From Promicromonospora panici (lineage in GTDB: Bacteria; Actinomycetota; Actinomycetes; Actinomycetales; Cellulomonadaceae), in contig NZ_UWYY01000016.1 in assembly GCF_900608595.1 (NCBI RefSeq), positions 123,117 through 187,116 of the forward strand: a stretch of 64,000 nt of DNA, read 5' to 3'. Every line of letters begins with the position of its first letter. The first letter of the stretch is position 1. The notes under the pieces are model-generated. The model searched no databases. It was given only the letters and a program-made list of their open reading frames with translations, and was not told where the DNA came from. Of the stretch, positions 1 to 8,168 are shown in pieces. A program made the translations under genes and the position numbers.

Positions 1-1873
1 CCCCGTCGAAGGACGGCTCCAGGGCCAGCCGGGCCACGGGATCGGCGGCGGCTGCAGCGTCGATGGTGGTGAGCTGCGCGCCGAAGGTGTTGTAGTAGCC
101 GATCGCGGCCGTGGTGCCGAACACATCGGCGTCGAGCCGCACGCCCTGGCGCGGCGCCGGCAGCGCGCGGATCGGGAAGCCAGCGAGGCCGGCGAGCACC
201 TGGTGGCTGAGGCAGACAGCGAGCAGCGGCCGGCCCGCGGCGACCCGCTCGTGGATCCGCCGGGCGATGGAGGCGATGCGCGGGTCCTGCTGGTCGCGCG
301 GGTCCCCCGGTCCGGGGCCGAGCACGAGGAGATCGTCCGCGAGCACGTCGTCGACGGCGTCCCACCGGACCATCCGGGTGTTCATCCCGAGGTGGCGCAG
401 CTGATGGGCGAGCATGGTCGTGAACTGGTCCTCGTGGTCGACGATCACAACGCTCGGGCCGGTCGGCGCCGTTGTCGGCACCGCGTGAACGGCATCCTGC
501 GGGCGCACCCAGAACTCGGCGAGCTGTCCGTTGCGGGCGGCCAGCGCCTCGGCGACGCCGGGCTGCGCGTTCAGGTCGACGGCGACGTCGGGGCCGGCAC
601 CGCGCGGCACCAGCCCGAGCGAGGCGAGCACACCCGCCGCCTTCGCCCGGGTCTCCGCGACCTCGTGCTCGGGCACGGAGTGGCGCACGAGGGTCGCTCC
701 GGCCGGGACGGTCACGCGGCCGCCGTCGTGCAGATAGGCCGTGCGGATGAGGATCGGAGCGTCGAGCGAGTAGCTCCCAGGGTTGGCCGCGACGGGCCCG
801 GCAGGCTCGGAATCGGCCGGGCCGCGGGCGCCGTCCGGCTCGAACAGGGCGAGGAACCCTGAGTAGTAGCCGCGCGGACGCGTCTCGTGGCGGGTGATGA
901 CCGTGCAGGCGTTCTCCATGGGAGACCCGGTCACGGTGGGCGCGAACATCGTCAGGCGCAGCGCCTCGCGCGGGTCGAGCGTGGTGCGGCCCTCCAGCAG
1001 GTACTCGGTGTGGCTGAGGCGGGCCATCTGCTTGAGGTACGGCCCGACGATGCGCCCGCCGTCCGGGCAGAGCGCGCTCATCATCTTCATCTCCTCGTCG
1101 ACCACCATGAAGAGCTCCTCGTTCTCCTTGGTGTCGCGCAGGAACTCGAGGACCCCGTCGCGCGTGGGGCCTGTCGCCGGATGGCGGTACGTGCCGCTGA
1201 TCGGGTTCATCCGGGCCACACCGTCGTGCAGGGTCAGGTGCCGCTCGGGCGTGGCGCCCGCCAGGGACAGCGCCTCGGCGGCAGGAGCCGACTCCGCAGG
1301 CGCCGGGGCGTGCACCGCGAACGTCCAGTACGAGCCGACCTCGTGCGTGAGCAGAGCGCGGAACCACGACGCCAGCGTGGCGACGGGCGCAGCGTCGGTG
1401 CGCGCCTCGAAGCGGCGCATCACGACGAAGTTGGCGCCCGCGCCCCGCCCGATCTCGTCGTCGATCACGCGGCGCACGATGCCCGCGTACTCCGCGTCGG
1501 GGATGTCGAAGCCGAGCGGTTCGGCGGCGACGGGCTCGGGCGGGAGCACGGCGATCGCGTCGGCCACGGAGACCCGCTCCGACTCGCGGACGACTATGCA
1601 GCGCAGGGGGACGCCGTCGTCGTGCACGGTGAACCCACGCTCGTGAGCCTGCCGGAACGGGACGACGGCGAGCACCGGCGCGCCGTCGAGCGGGATGTCG
1701 CCCAGGAGTTCGGCGTCGACGACGTCGCCGACGAGCACCTCGACCTCGGTGCCGCCCTCGCGGCGCAGGAGCACGAACGGGAGCGAGCCGTCCGAGTCCA
1801 GGACCCGGTCGAGCAGGGGATGGCTGGTTGCGGTGGGAGTGGCAGAGCCGGCGGAGCGTGGAGTGCGGGACAT
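1..1873 (-). CDS. trpEG: Fused anthranilate synthase (PhzE/TrpEG type), 3' end outside window
   Basis: About 624 codons are visible; the C-terminus lies beyond the left edge. The N-terminal two thirds is a chorismate-binding TrpE-like domain, with ISGTYRHP and TVTGSPMENA motifs of the chorismate-utilising fold. The C-terminal part is a class I glutamine amidotransferase, with LGPGPGDPRD and the nucleophile elbow AVCLSHQVL (Cys). Known role of the family: chorismate plus glutamine to anthranilate, the first tryptophan step; PhzE homologues with the same fusion make aminodeoxyisochorismate. The ATG at 1871-1873 has a GAGAGG ribosome site six bases upstream. A trp leader with two Trp codons upstream argues strongly for tryptophan rather than phenazine biosynthesis, and no phz genes are visible. 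Confidence 0.9.
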   Translation of the reverse strand, partial: MSRTPRSAGSATPTATSHPLLDRVLDSDGSLPFVLLRREGGTEVEVLVGDVVDAELLGDIPLDGAPVLAVVPFRQAHERGFTVHDDGVPLRCIVVRESERVSVADAIAVLPPEPVAAEPLGFDIPDAEYAGIVRRVIDDEIGRGAGANFVVMRRFEARTDAAPVATLASWFRALLTHEVGSYWTFAVHAPAPAESAPAAEALSLAGATPERHLTLHDGVARMNPISGTYRHPATGPTRDGVLEFLRDTKENEELFMVVDEEMKMMSALCPDGGRIVGPYLKQMARLSHTEYLLEGRTTLDPREALRLTMFAPTVTGSPMENACTVITRHETRPRGYYSGFLALFEPDGARGPADSEPAGPVAANPGSYSLDAPILIRTAYLHDGGRVTVPAGATLVRHSVPEHEVAETRAKAAGVLASLGLVPRGAGPDVAVDLNAQPGVAEALAARNGQLAEFWVRPQDAVHAVPTTAPTGPSVVIVDHEDQFTTMLAHQLRHLGMNTRMVRWDAVDDVLADDLLVLGPGPGDPRDQQDPRIASIARRIHERVAAGRPLLAVCLSHQVLAGLAGFPIRALPAPRQGVRLDADVFGTTAAIGYYNTFGAQLTTIDAAAAADPVARLALEPSFDG

Positions 1874-1929
1874 GCGAGGCCTCTCGTTTCGGAGTGCCCG
1901 CCCCGGACCGACCGCCTCGTGGGGAAACA

Positions 1930-2004
1930 CGAAACGACCGCCTCGAGGCGAGGCGGTCGTTTCGACGTGTGTGAATGCGTCGCGAGCCCGCCTATTCGGC
2001 GGGC
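1930..2004 (-). promoter_or_regulatory. trp attenuator hairpins
   Basis: Two stem-loops follow the Trp codons on the minus strand. The first has 7-bp arms GCCCGCC/GGCGGGC (1986-1992, 1998-2004) and overlaps the leader stop codon, so a ribosome at the Trp pair would block it. The second has perfect 14-bp arms (1930-1943, 1951-1964) with a 7-base loop and is followed on the minus strand by a T-rich stretch, as in an intrinsic terminator. It lies between leader and structural gene. Pairing and function are inferred from sequence. Confidence 0.8.
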
Positions 2005-2036
2005 CACCAGTCCTGACTGATCAGGTGCGACGTCAT
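1992..2036 (-). CDS. trpL: trp leader peptide
   Basis: A 14-residue ORF, MTSHLISQDWWPAE, lies 118 bases upstream of the anthranilate synthase gene on the same strand and carries two adjacent Trp codons just before its stop. This is the classic layout of a ribosome-mediated attenuator: stalling at the Trp pair when charged tRNA-Trp is scarce changes which RNA hairpin forms. There is no Shine-Dalgarno. A weak promoter-like pair (TGTCCA complement at 2068-2073, ACGGTA complement at 2044-2049, 18 bp apart) would start transcription at or next to the ATG, so a leaderless start is possible (tentative). Confidence 0.85.
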   Translation of the reverse strand: MTSHLISQDWWPAE

Positions 2037-2130
2037 GGCCGGAACGGTAGCCGAGCGCGGTACGGGATGTCCACAGGGAGGCCTAGCGTCGCCGACACTG
2101 GCATAGGCGTTCACAAAACTGTAGGGTCCC

Positions 2131-2142
2131 AGTTTGTCAACT
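2131..2142. promoter_or_regulatory. Probable ROK-repressor operator, copy 1
   Basis: AGTTTGTCAACT lies 67 bases upstream of the fucosidase start. Its reverse complement occurs at 4911-4922, upstream of the ABC operon. Counting the next 13 bases, 22 of 25 positions agree between the sites. The ROK gene between the two targets is the natural candidate protein. Confidence 0.65.
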
Positions 2143-2209
2143 TACAACACTAACTAAGGCGCCCATGAGAGGGCGACCCCGAGACGAGCACCGAGGCGGA
2201 ACCTTCACC

Positions 2210-3664
2210 ATGACATCAACCCTCGACGAGATCGATCGCCTCACTGCGGTCAGACCCCACGAGCGGCAGCTGGCCTGGCAGGAGATGGAGTTCTACGCGT
2301 TCATCCATTTCGGGATGAACACCATGACCGACCGCGAGTGGGGACTCGGCAACGAGGATCCTGCGCACTTCGACCCGGACGCCCTCGACACCGACCAATG
2401 GATGCGGTCCATCGCGAGCGCCGGCATGACGGGCGTGATCCTCACCGCCAAGCACCACGACGGGTTCTGCCTGTGGCCGAGCGCGGTGACCACGCACTCG
2501 GTCGCCTCCGCTCCGTGGCGCGACGGCTCCGGGGACCTCGTCGCCGAGGTGGCCGAGTCGGCGCGGCGGCACGGCCTTCGATTTGGCGTCTACTTGTCAC
2601 CGTGGGATCGCACCGAAGGCTCGTACGGCACCGGCCGCGCCTATGACGACTTCTTCGTCGCCCAGCTCACGGAGCTCCTCACGCGGTACGGCCCGGTCTT
2701 CTCCGTGTGGTTCGACGGCGCCAACGGCGAGGGCCCGGACGGGCGGGTGCAGGCCTATGACTGGGATCGGTACTACGCCACCATCCGCCGCCTCCAGCCC
2801 GGCGCGGTCATCAGCGTCTGCGGACCGGACGTTCGCTGGTGCGGCAACGAGGCCGGCCACACGCGGGCGGACGAGTGGAGCGTCGTGCCCGGCTCGCTCC
2901 GGGATGCCGAACGCATCGCGCAGGAGTCCCAGCACGTCGACGACGGCCAGTTCTCTCGCCTGGTCCGGAGCGGCGACGACGATCTGGGCAGTCGCAAGGC
3001 CCTCGGCGGCCACCTCGACGACCTCGTCTGGTACCCCGCGGAGGTCAACACCTCCATCCGGCCCGGGTGGTTCTACCACCGCGGCGAGGACGCTGCCGTC
3101 CGCACGGCCGAGGAGCTCTTCGAGATCTGGTGCGGCACGGCAGGAGGCAACGCGACGTTCCTCCTCAATGTGCCGCCGGACGAGCACGGGCTCGTCGCCC
3201 CCGCGGATGCGCGTGAGCTGGCGCGGCTGGGTGAGCTCATCGACCGGTTCCGCGCTCGGGTGATCCCGTCGCGAGCTGCGCCGACGTCTGTGCGCGGCCC
3301 CGACGCCGTCGGAAACGGGGATCTCGCGGAAGGTTTCTCGTCGGAGTTCGGCCCGCAACGGGACGCGACCTGGCACCCGGACCCGGAGGACGCCGCGCCC
3401 GCCGTGACCCTGACCTTCGACGGGCCGCGATCGGTCGGAGCCGTGGTCGTCAGCGAGGACATCCGTCATGGCCAGCGCGTCGAGGACGTGACGGTCAGCG
3501 CCACGGTGGACGGTCGGGAGGTCGTCGTCTGCCGGTCCTCGTCGGTGGGCTACCGACGGGTGATGCGTTTCCCCGCGATCACCGTCACGGGCCTGACCGT
3601 CACCATCGGGTCGAGCCGCGGGACCGCCGCCATCGCCACCGCCGCCGCGGTGGAAGGACCCTGA
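2210..3664 (+). CDS. Alpha-L-fucosidase, GH29
   Basis: 484 residues with no signal peptide, so probably cytoplasmic and acting on imported oligosaccharides. GH29 marks: FIHFGMNTMTDREWG near residues 31-45, TAKHHDGFCLWPS at 79-91, and the nucleophile strand SVWFDG with Asp169. The last 130 residues look like a beta-sandwich or discoidin-type domain. The family retains configuration while removing terminal alpha-L-fucose. Start chosen at the ATG after GAGGCGG; an in-frame ATG 45 bases upstream has weaker support. The stop lies 13 bases before the ROK gene. With the downstream CUT1 transporter and GH42 enzyme it forms a locus for fucosylated galactosides such as xyloglucan side chains (inference). 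Confidence 0.9.
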   Translation: MTSTLDEIDRLTAVRPHERQLAWQEMEFYAFIHFGMNTMTDREWGLGNEDPAHFDPDALDTDQWMRSIASAGMTGVILTAKHHDGFCLWPSAVTTHSVASAPWRDGSGDLVAEVAESARRHGLRFGVYLSPWDRTEGSYGTGRAYDDFFVAQLTELLTRYGPVFSVWFDGANGEGPDGRVQAYDWDRYYATIRRLQPGAVISVCGPDVRWCGNEAGHTRADEWSVVPGSLRDAERIAQESQHVDDGQFSRLVRSGDDDLGSRKALGGHLDDLVWYPAEVNTSIRPGWFYHRGEDAAVRTAEELFEIWCGTAGGNATFLLNVPPDEHGLVAPADARELARLGELIDRFRARVIPSRAAPTSVRGPDAVGNGDLAEGFSSEFGPQRDATWHPDPEDAAPAVTLTFDGPRSVGAVVVSEDIRHGQRVEDVTVSATVDGREVVVCRSSSVGYRRVMRFPAITVTGLTVTIGSSRGTAAIATAAAVEGP

Positions 3665-3677
3665 TAGGTTGCGGACG

Positions 3678-4826
3678 ATGAACGAGGCTGCGGCCGCACC
3701 CCGGCAGACCGGTATCCAGCGCTGGCCGGAGCTCCATCCGACGACGCAGGCCGCCTTCAACCGGGTCCTCTGGGACGACGGCCTCTCGCGGAGCGATATC
3801 GCGAGCAAGCTCGGCCTTTCCAGGACCCGGCTCACCACGATCACGCGCGATCTGGAGGAAGCCGGCCTCCTGGTCCAGGGACGTCGAGAACAACGGGCAT
3901 CGACGGGTCGCCCGGCCGAGATGCTCCACGCGGTCACGACCGCCTACCAGTTCCTCGGTCTGCACCTCCGTGGGACGGGCGTCATCGCGGCGCTCGTCGA
4001 CCTTGACGGTCGGGTGGTGTGGCAGAACAGCGCAGCGCTCCGGACCGAGTCGCCTCGCGAGCTGGTGGAGCTCGCGGCGAGCTGGCTTCAGGAGACGACG
4101 ACGTCGTTCCGGGTGGCCGCGGTGGCAGTATGCGGCCCACTGGGCCGGGCAGGGCTCGATCCGGCGTCCCAGCGCATCCGCGGCATCAGCGAACAGCTCC
4201 AGGCGGAGTTCACCGCGGAGTGGTCGGTCCCGCTCTGGATCGAGGACGATGTCGTCGCTCTGACCGCGTTCGAGCAATGGCCTCAGCTCGGCGAGGGCCA
4301 GGACGACATGGTCCTGATCTCCGTGGGCGAGGAGATCGGGTTCGGCCTGGTCACCGATCGGAAGATCGTCCGCGGTGCCCACGGGACCGCGGGCCGCTTC
4401 GACCATATACCCGTACTTCCCGACGGTCCGGAGTGCCCCCTGGGGCACCACGGCTGCCTGTGGAGCGTCTGCTCGACGACGGCGGTCGTGCGCGCGGCCC
4501 CGGGCGCGCGCAGCATGAGCGAGGTCGCGGCCCGAGCGGACGCGGGCGATCCGGTGTGCGCCGACGTCATGGCACGCGCGGCGGACGGCCTCGGCACGGC
4601 AGCCGGCTATCTGGTGAATCTCCTCGACCCGGACAAGGTCGTGCTGACCGGCGAGAGCCACACCGTCCTGCGTGGTCGGTTCGAGGTGTTCCACTCCGCC
4701 CTGCGCCGCGTTCACCTCGACGGAGGGAAGGTCGAGGTCGGCATGCCGGACTTCGACTTCGTGGAGTGGGCGCGGGCCGCCGCGGCATTCGCGGTGTACC
4801 GAACCTTGAGCGGGCAGGGGTTCTGA
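3678..4826 (+). CDS. ROK-family transcriptional repressor
   Basis: 382 residues from this ATG; an in-frame TTG nine bases earlier is possible. The N-terminal winged helix (roughly residues 20-70, containing GLSRSDIASKLGLSRTRLTTITRDLEEAGLL) precedes a ROK sugar-kinase-fold effector domain. Compared with the usual zinc motif CxCGxxGCxE, this protein has CPLGHHGCLW: the second Cys and the closing Glu are replaced, so metal binding may be altered. It is probably co-transcribed with the fucosidase gene, from the promoter holding operator copy 1, which would make it autoregulated. The expected inducer is a mono- or disaccharide released by GH29 or GH42. Confidence 0.88.
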   Translation: MNEAAAAPRQTGIQRWPELHPTTQAAFNRVLWDDGLSRSDIASKLGLSRTRLTTITRDLEEAGLLVQGRREQRASTGRPAEMLHAVTTAYQFLGLHLRGTGVIAALVDLDGRVVWQNSAALRTESPRELVELAASWLQETTTSFRVAAVAVCGPLGRAGLDPASQRIRGISEQLQAEFTAEWSVPLWIEDDVVALTAFEQWPQLGEGQDDMVLISVGEEIGFGLVTDRKIVRGAHGTAGRFDHIPVLPDGPECPLGHHGCLWSVCSTTAVVRAAPGARSMSEVAARADAGDPVCADVMARAADGLGTAAGYLVNLLDPDKVVLTGESHTVLRGRFEVFHSALRRVHLDGGKVEVGMPDFDFVEWARAAAAFAVYRTLSGQGF

Positions 4827-4910
4827 GCGCGTTTCCGCACGTGCATCGCGACTGAGACGAGGCTGCCGAGCGATTGCGCCGCGCAGTCGTCCGGCAGGGT
4901 TAATGTCGTC

Positions 4911-4922
4911 AGTTGACAAACT
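4911..4922. promoter_or_regulatory. Probable ROK operator, copy 2, with -35 element
   Basis: AGTTGACAAACT is the reverse complement of the site at 2131-2142 and contains a perfect TTGACA at 4913-4918. A bound repressor would cover the -35 of the transporter operon. No convincing -10 is visible 17 bases on. Confidence 0.65.
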
Positions 4923-4999
4923 CGCCTCGGCCCGGGAACCTGATCAGGCTGTCAAGTCGCGGCGCAGTGTTGCGCGCCCAGCCAGTCAAAGGAGACGTC

Positions 5000-6295
5000 T
5001 TGCGTACCTCTCGATTTTCCGCCCTTGCCCTCGCGGTAAGCCTCTCGACGATCGCCGTTACCGGCTGCTCGGCGTCCGGCGACAGCTCGGGCGAGCCCGT
5101 CACCCTTGAGTACTGGGCCTGGGCGCCCGGCTCCCAGGAGGAGGTGGACGCCTTCAACGCGGCTCACCCGGACATCCAGGTGAAGCACACCGACGCCGGC
5201 GGCGGCGAGACGTCGTCCGCCAAGCTCATCACCGCGTTGCGCGCCGGCAACGCACCCGACCTCGCGCTCGTCGAGAACACCTCGCTCCCGCGCATGATCG
5301 TCTCGGGCGTGCCCCTCGACATCACCGACCAGGTCGCCGACATCCAGGAGAACTTTTCAGCAGGTTCCTGGGAGCAGACCACCTTCGACGGCCACACGTT
5401 CGCCATCCCGCAGGACGTTGGCCCCATGGCTCTTCTCTACCGGCAGGACATCTTCGAGAAGTACGGCATCGAGCCGCCGGTCACCTGGCAGGACTACCGC
5501 GACGCTGCCGCCACCCTCAAGGAGGAGGACCCGAGCCTGACGATGGCCTCCCTCAGCACCGACGGCTGGGGCTGGTACGCCCCGGTCGCCGCCCAGGCCG
5601 GCGACGACTGGTGGTCGGTGGACGGCGAGACCTGGACCGTCAACATCGACGGGGACAAGTCCCGTGAGGTCATGGACTTCTTCCAGGGCATGTACGACGA
5701 CGGGCTCATCGCCGCGGACCCCATCCTGACGCCGACCTACAACAAGCAGCTCAACGACGGCACCATGGTCTCCTGGCCCTCGGCCGTCTGGGCACCCGGC
5801 GTCATCGAGGGGGTCGCCCCGAAGACCGCCGGGAAGTGGGCTCTGGCCCCGCTGCCCCGCTGGGACGCCGACAACCCCACCGTGTCCTTCCAGGGCGGGT
5901 CGTCGGTCATCGTCACCTCGTCCAGCGAGCACCCGGAAGAGGCCGCGGAGTTCGCGAAGTGGCTGAACGCGAGCGACGAGGGCGCCGAGATGATCCTCAA
6001 CGTCCAGAACGGTTACCCCGCCGCGCTGTCCGGCCAGGAGGCCGCGACCAAGCAGGACCCGCCCACCCTCATGCCGCAGCAGACCGACTACTACGACGTC
6101 GTGGCCGACATCGCGAAGAACACCAAGCCGGTCACCTGGGGCCCGAACACGGATGTCGCCGCCGCGGCGTTCACCGACGCGATGAACGCCGCCGTCCAGA
6201 ACGGCACCTCGTGGGCGGACGCTCTCACAGCGACCCAGGACGCGGTCGTCGCGGACATGAAGGAACAGGGCTTCACCGTGCAGGAAGGCAGCTGA
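5000..6295 (+). CDS. CUT1 sugar-binding lipoprotein
   Basis: 431 residues from a TTG start with an excellent AAAGGAG five bases before it; the longer in-frame reading from 4913 would lack a sensible signal. The N-terminus MRTSRFSALALAVSLSTIAV leads to the lipobox VTGC, so the mature protein is a membrane-anchored lipoprotein. The body is a family 1 extracellular solute-binding protein (substrate approached by VTLEYWAWAP near the N-terminus). It delivers oligosaccharide to the two permeases just downstream; no ATPase is encoded. Probable substrate from context: a fucose- and galactose-containing oligosaccharide. Confidence 0.92.
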   Translation: MRTSRFSALALAVSLSTIAVTGCSASGDSSGEPVTLEYWAWAPGSQEEVDAFNAAHPDIQVKHTDAGGGETSSAKLITALRAGNAPDLALVENTSLPRMIVSGVPLDITDQVADIQENFSAGSWEQTTFDGHTFAIPQDVGPMALLYRQDIFEKYGIEPPVTWQDYRDAAATLKEEDPSLTMASLSTDGWGWYAPVAAQAGDDWWSVDGETWTVNIDGDKSREVMDFFQGMYDDGLIAADPILTPTYNKQLNDGTMVSWPSAVWAPGVIEGVAPKTAGKWALAPLPRWDADNPTVSFQGGSSVIVTSSSEHPEEAAEFAKWLNASDEGAEMILNVQNGYPAALSGQEAATKQDPPTLMPQQTDYYDVVADIAKNTKPVTWGPNTDVAAAAFTDAMNAAVQNGTSWADALTATQDAVVADMKEQGFTVQEGS

Positions 6296-6321
6296 GCCCG
6301 CAGCCGGCGGGAGAACCGACC

Positions 6322-7299
6322 ATGACCCACGCCATGACAGACCGCGCCGACTTACCGGTCGCGCCGGCACCGACCGACGACCGCAGACCACGACGCAGGC
6401 CCTCCCTACGCCCGAGGCTCGCTCCCTACCTCTTCAGCGCACCGGCAATGCTCCTGTACGTCGCCTTCACCGTCATCCCGCTCGGCTACGCGCTCGGTTC
6501 GAGCTTCTTCGCGCAGCGGCTGACCGGTGGAGGGATCCTCGGGACGCGCCGGACGGTCTTCGTCTGGTTCGAGAATTACGCCGACGTCCTGACCAACGCG
6601 ACCCTCGTCGCCGGCCTCGGCCGGCTGGCGATCTACGGAATCATCGCGGTACCGCTCACGCTGGGACTGGCGCTGCTGTTCGCACTGCTGCTCGACGCGA
6701 GCGGAACTCGGCTCAAGCGGTTCGGCCGCACGGCGATCTTCGTCCCCTACGCGGTGCCGGGCGTCGTCGCCGCCCTGATGTGGGGATTCATGTACCTGCC
6801 GGCCACGAGCCCGTTCTCGTACGTGACCCGCTCGCTCGGCCTGGGCACCATCCCGTTCCTCGAACCGGACGGCCTGTACGGGTCGATCGCGAACATCACG
6901 ATCTGGGGCGGGATCGGCTTCAACATGCTCGTGATCTACACCGCTCTGCGGAGCATCCCGAACGAGCTGGTCGAGGCCGCCCGGATCGACGGCGCGAGCG
7001 AGATCCAGGTCGCGCTGCGGATCAAGGTGCCGTTGGTGGGCCCCGCCCTGATCCTCACGTCGATCTTCGCCCTGCTCGGCGCCCTTCAGCTGTACGGCGA
7101 ACCGGCGATGCTCATGCCGCTGACCAACAGCATCTCCACCACGTGGGCGCCGCTGATGACGATCTACCGCGACGCCTTCGTACTGGACAACCTGTCGTCC
7201 GCCGCCGCCGCGTCCATGGTGCTGGCGATCGGAACGGCCGCTTTCTCGCTCGCGGTCCTCGCGGTCGTCCGCCGAGTCAGCCGAAGGGGTATGGCATGA
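6322..7299 (+). CDS. CUT1 ABC transporter permease 1
   Basis: 325 residues; the ATG at 6322 follows GGCGGGAG and starts 26 bases after the binding-protein stop. After a basic, proline-rich cytoplasmic N-terminus come about six membrane segments, as in MalF/UgpA-type permeases. The cytoplasmic EAA loop (VEAARIDGASEIQVALRIKVP) that docks the ATPase is intact. The final ATGA overlaps the next permease start, showing translational coupling. Confidence 0.93.
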   Translation: MTHAMTDRADLPVAPAPTDDRRPRRRPSLRPRLAPYLFSAPAMLLYVAFTVIPLGYALGSSFFAQRLTGGGILGTRRTVFVWFENYADVLTNATLVAGLGRLAIYGIIAVPLTLGLALLFALLLDASGTRLKRFGRTAIFVPYAVPGVVAALMWGFMYLPATSPFSYVTRSLGLGTIPFLEPDGLYGSIANITIWGGIGFNMLVIYTALRSIPNELVEAARIDGASEIQVALRIKVPLVGPALILTSIFALLGALQLYGEPAMLMPLTNSISTTWAPLMTIYRDAFVLDNLSSAAAASMVLAIGTAAFSLAVLAVVRRVSRRGMA

Positions 7300-8168
7300 C
7301 GACGACAACCGTCCCGCGGCGGACCGGGCAGCCGCCGCTGCAGCGCGGCAAGGTCGCCCCTACCGTCATCCTCCTCATCGGCGCGATCTACTGCCTGATC
7401 CCCGTCGCCTGGGTGTTCGTCGCGGCGTCCAAGGCACCCGGCGAGCTCTTCAACTCGTTCACATTCGCCCCGGGCAGCGGCCTCCTCGAGAATCTCGGGG
7501 ACCTCTTCTCGCACAACGACGGCGCGTATGGCACGTGGGCGCTCAACTCGCTGCTGTATGCCGGGCTCGGCGGGGTCCTTTCGACCCTCGTGTCGGCCGC
7601 GGCCGGCTACGCGCTGGCGAAGTACGACTTCGCCGGGGGCCGGATCTTCTTCGGAGCTCTCCTCGCGGGCCTGCTCATCCCGGGCATCACCCTCGCCGTT
7701 CCGCAGTACCTCCTGCTCTCCGACCTGCAGCTGGCAGGAACGCGCTGGTCCGTGCTGCTCCCGAGCATCATCAGCCCGTTCGGGATCTACCTGTGCAAGG
7801 TCTTCGCGGAGGGATCCATCGCCCAGGAAGCACTCGAGGCGGCGCGGATCGACGGCGCCGGCGAGTGGCGCATCTTCCAGAGCATCGTCCTGCCGCTCAT
7901 GGTGCCCGGCATGGTCACCGTCTTCCTGCTGCAGTTCGTGGGCATCTGGAACAACTTCCTCCTGCCCTACATCATGCTCGCCGACCAGACGACGTTCCCC
8001 CTGACCGTCGGCCTGAGCTCCCTGCTGAACCAGGGCTCCGGTTCCCCGGCCCTCTACTCGCTCGCGATCACCGGCGCCGCCGTCGCGATCATTCCCCTCA
8101 TCGCCCTCGTGCTGTTTCTCCAGCGCTTCTGGCGGCTCGACCTCATCTCCGGAGGAGTCAAAGGATGA
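7296..8168 (+). CDS. CUT1 ABC transporter permease 2
   Basis: 290 residues, MalG/UgpE type, starting within the ATGA shared with permease 1 and ending within the GGATGA that starts the beta-galactosidase. About six membrane segments are visible, plus the EAA loop LEAARIDGAGEWRIFQSIVLP. It forms the heterodimeric channel with permease 1. A shared ATPase such as MsiK must be supplied from elsewhere in the genome (established for actinobacterial CUT1 systems; not seen here). Confidence 0.93.
   Translation: MTTTTVPRRTGQPPLQRGKVAPTVILLIGAIYCLIPVAWVFVAASKAPGELFNSFTFAPGSGLLENLGDLFSHNDGAYGTWALNSLLYAGLGGVLSTLVSAAAGYALAKYDFAGGRIFFGALLAGLLIPGITLAVPQYLLLSDLQLAGTRWSVLLPSIISPFGIYLCKVFAEGSIAQEALEAARIDGAGEWRIFQSIVLPLMVPGMVTVFLLQFVGIWNNFLLPYIMLADQTTFPLTVGLSSLLNQGSGSPALYSLAITGAAVAIIPLIALVLFLQRFWRLDLISGGVKG

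Noticed and set aside
203..2020. Long plus-strand open frames opposite the anthranilate synthase
   Set aside because: Arg/Gly/Ala-rich translations without domain signals; the minus-strand frame has clear motifs throughout.
2165..2209. Upstream in-frame ATG as the fucosidase start
   Set aside because: The extra 15 residues are not family-like, and the ATG at 2210 has the better ribosome site.
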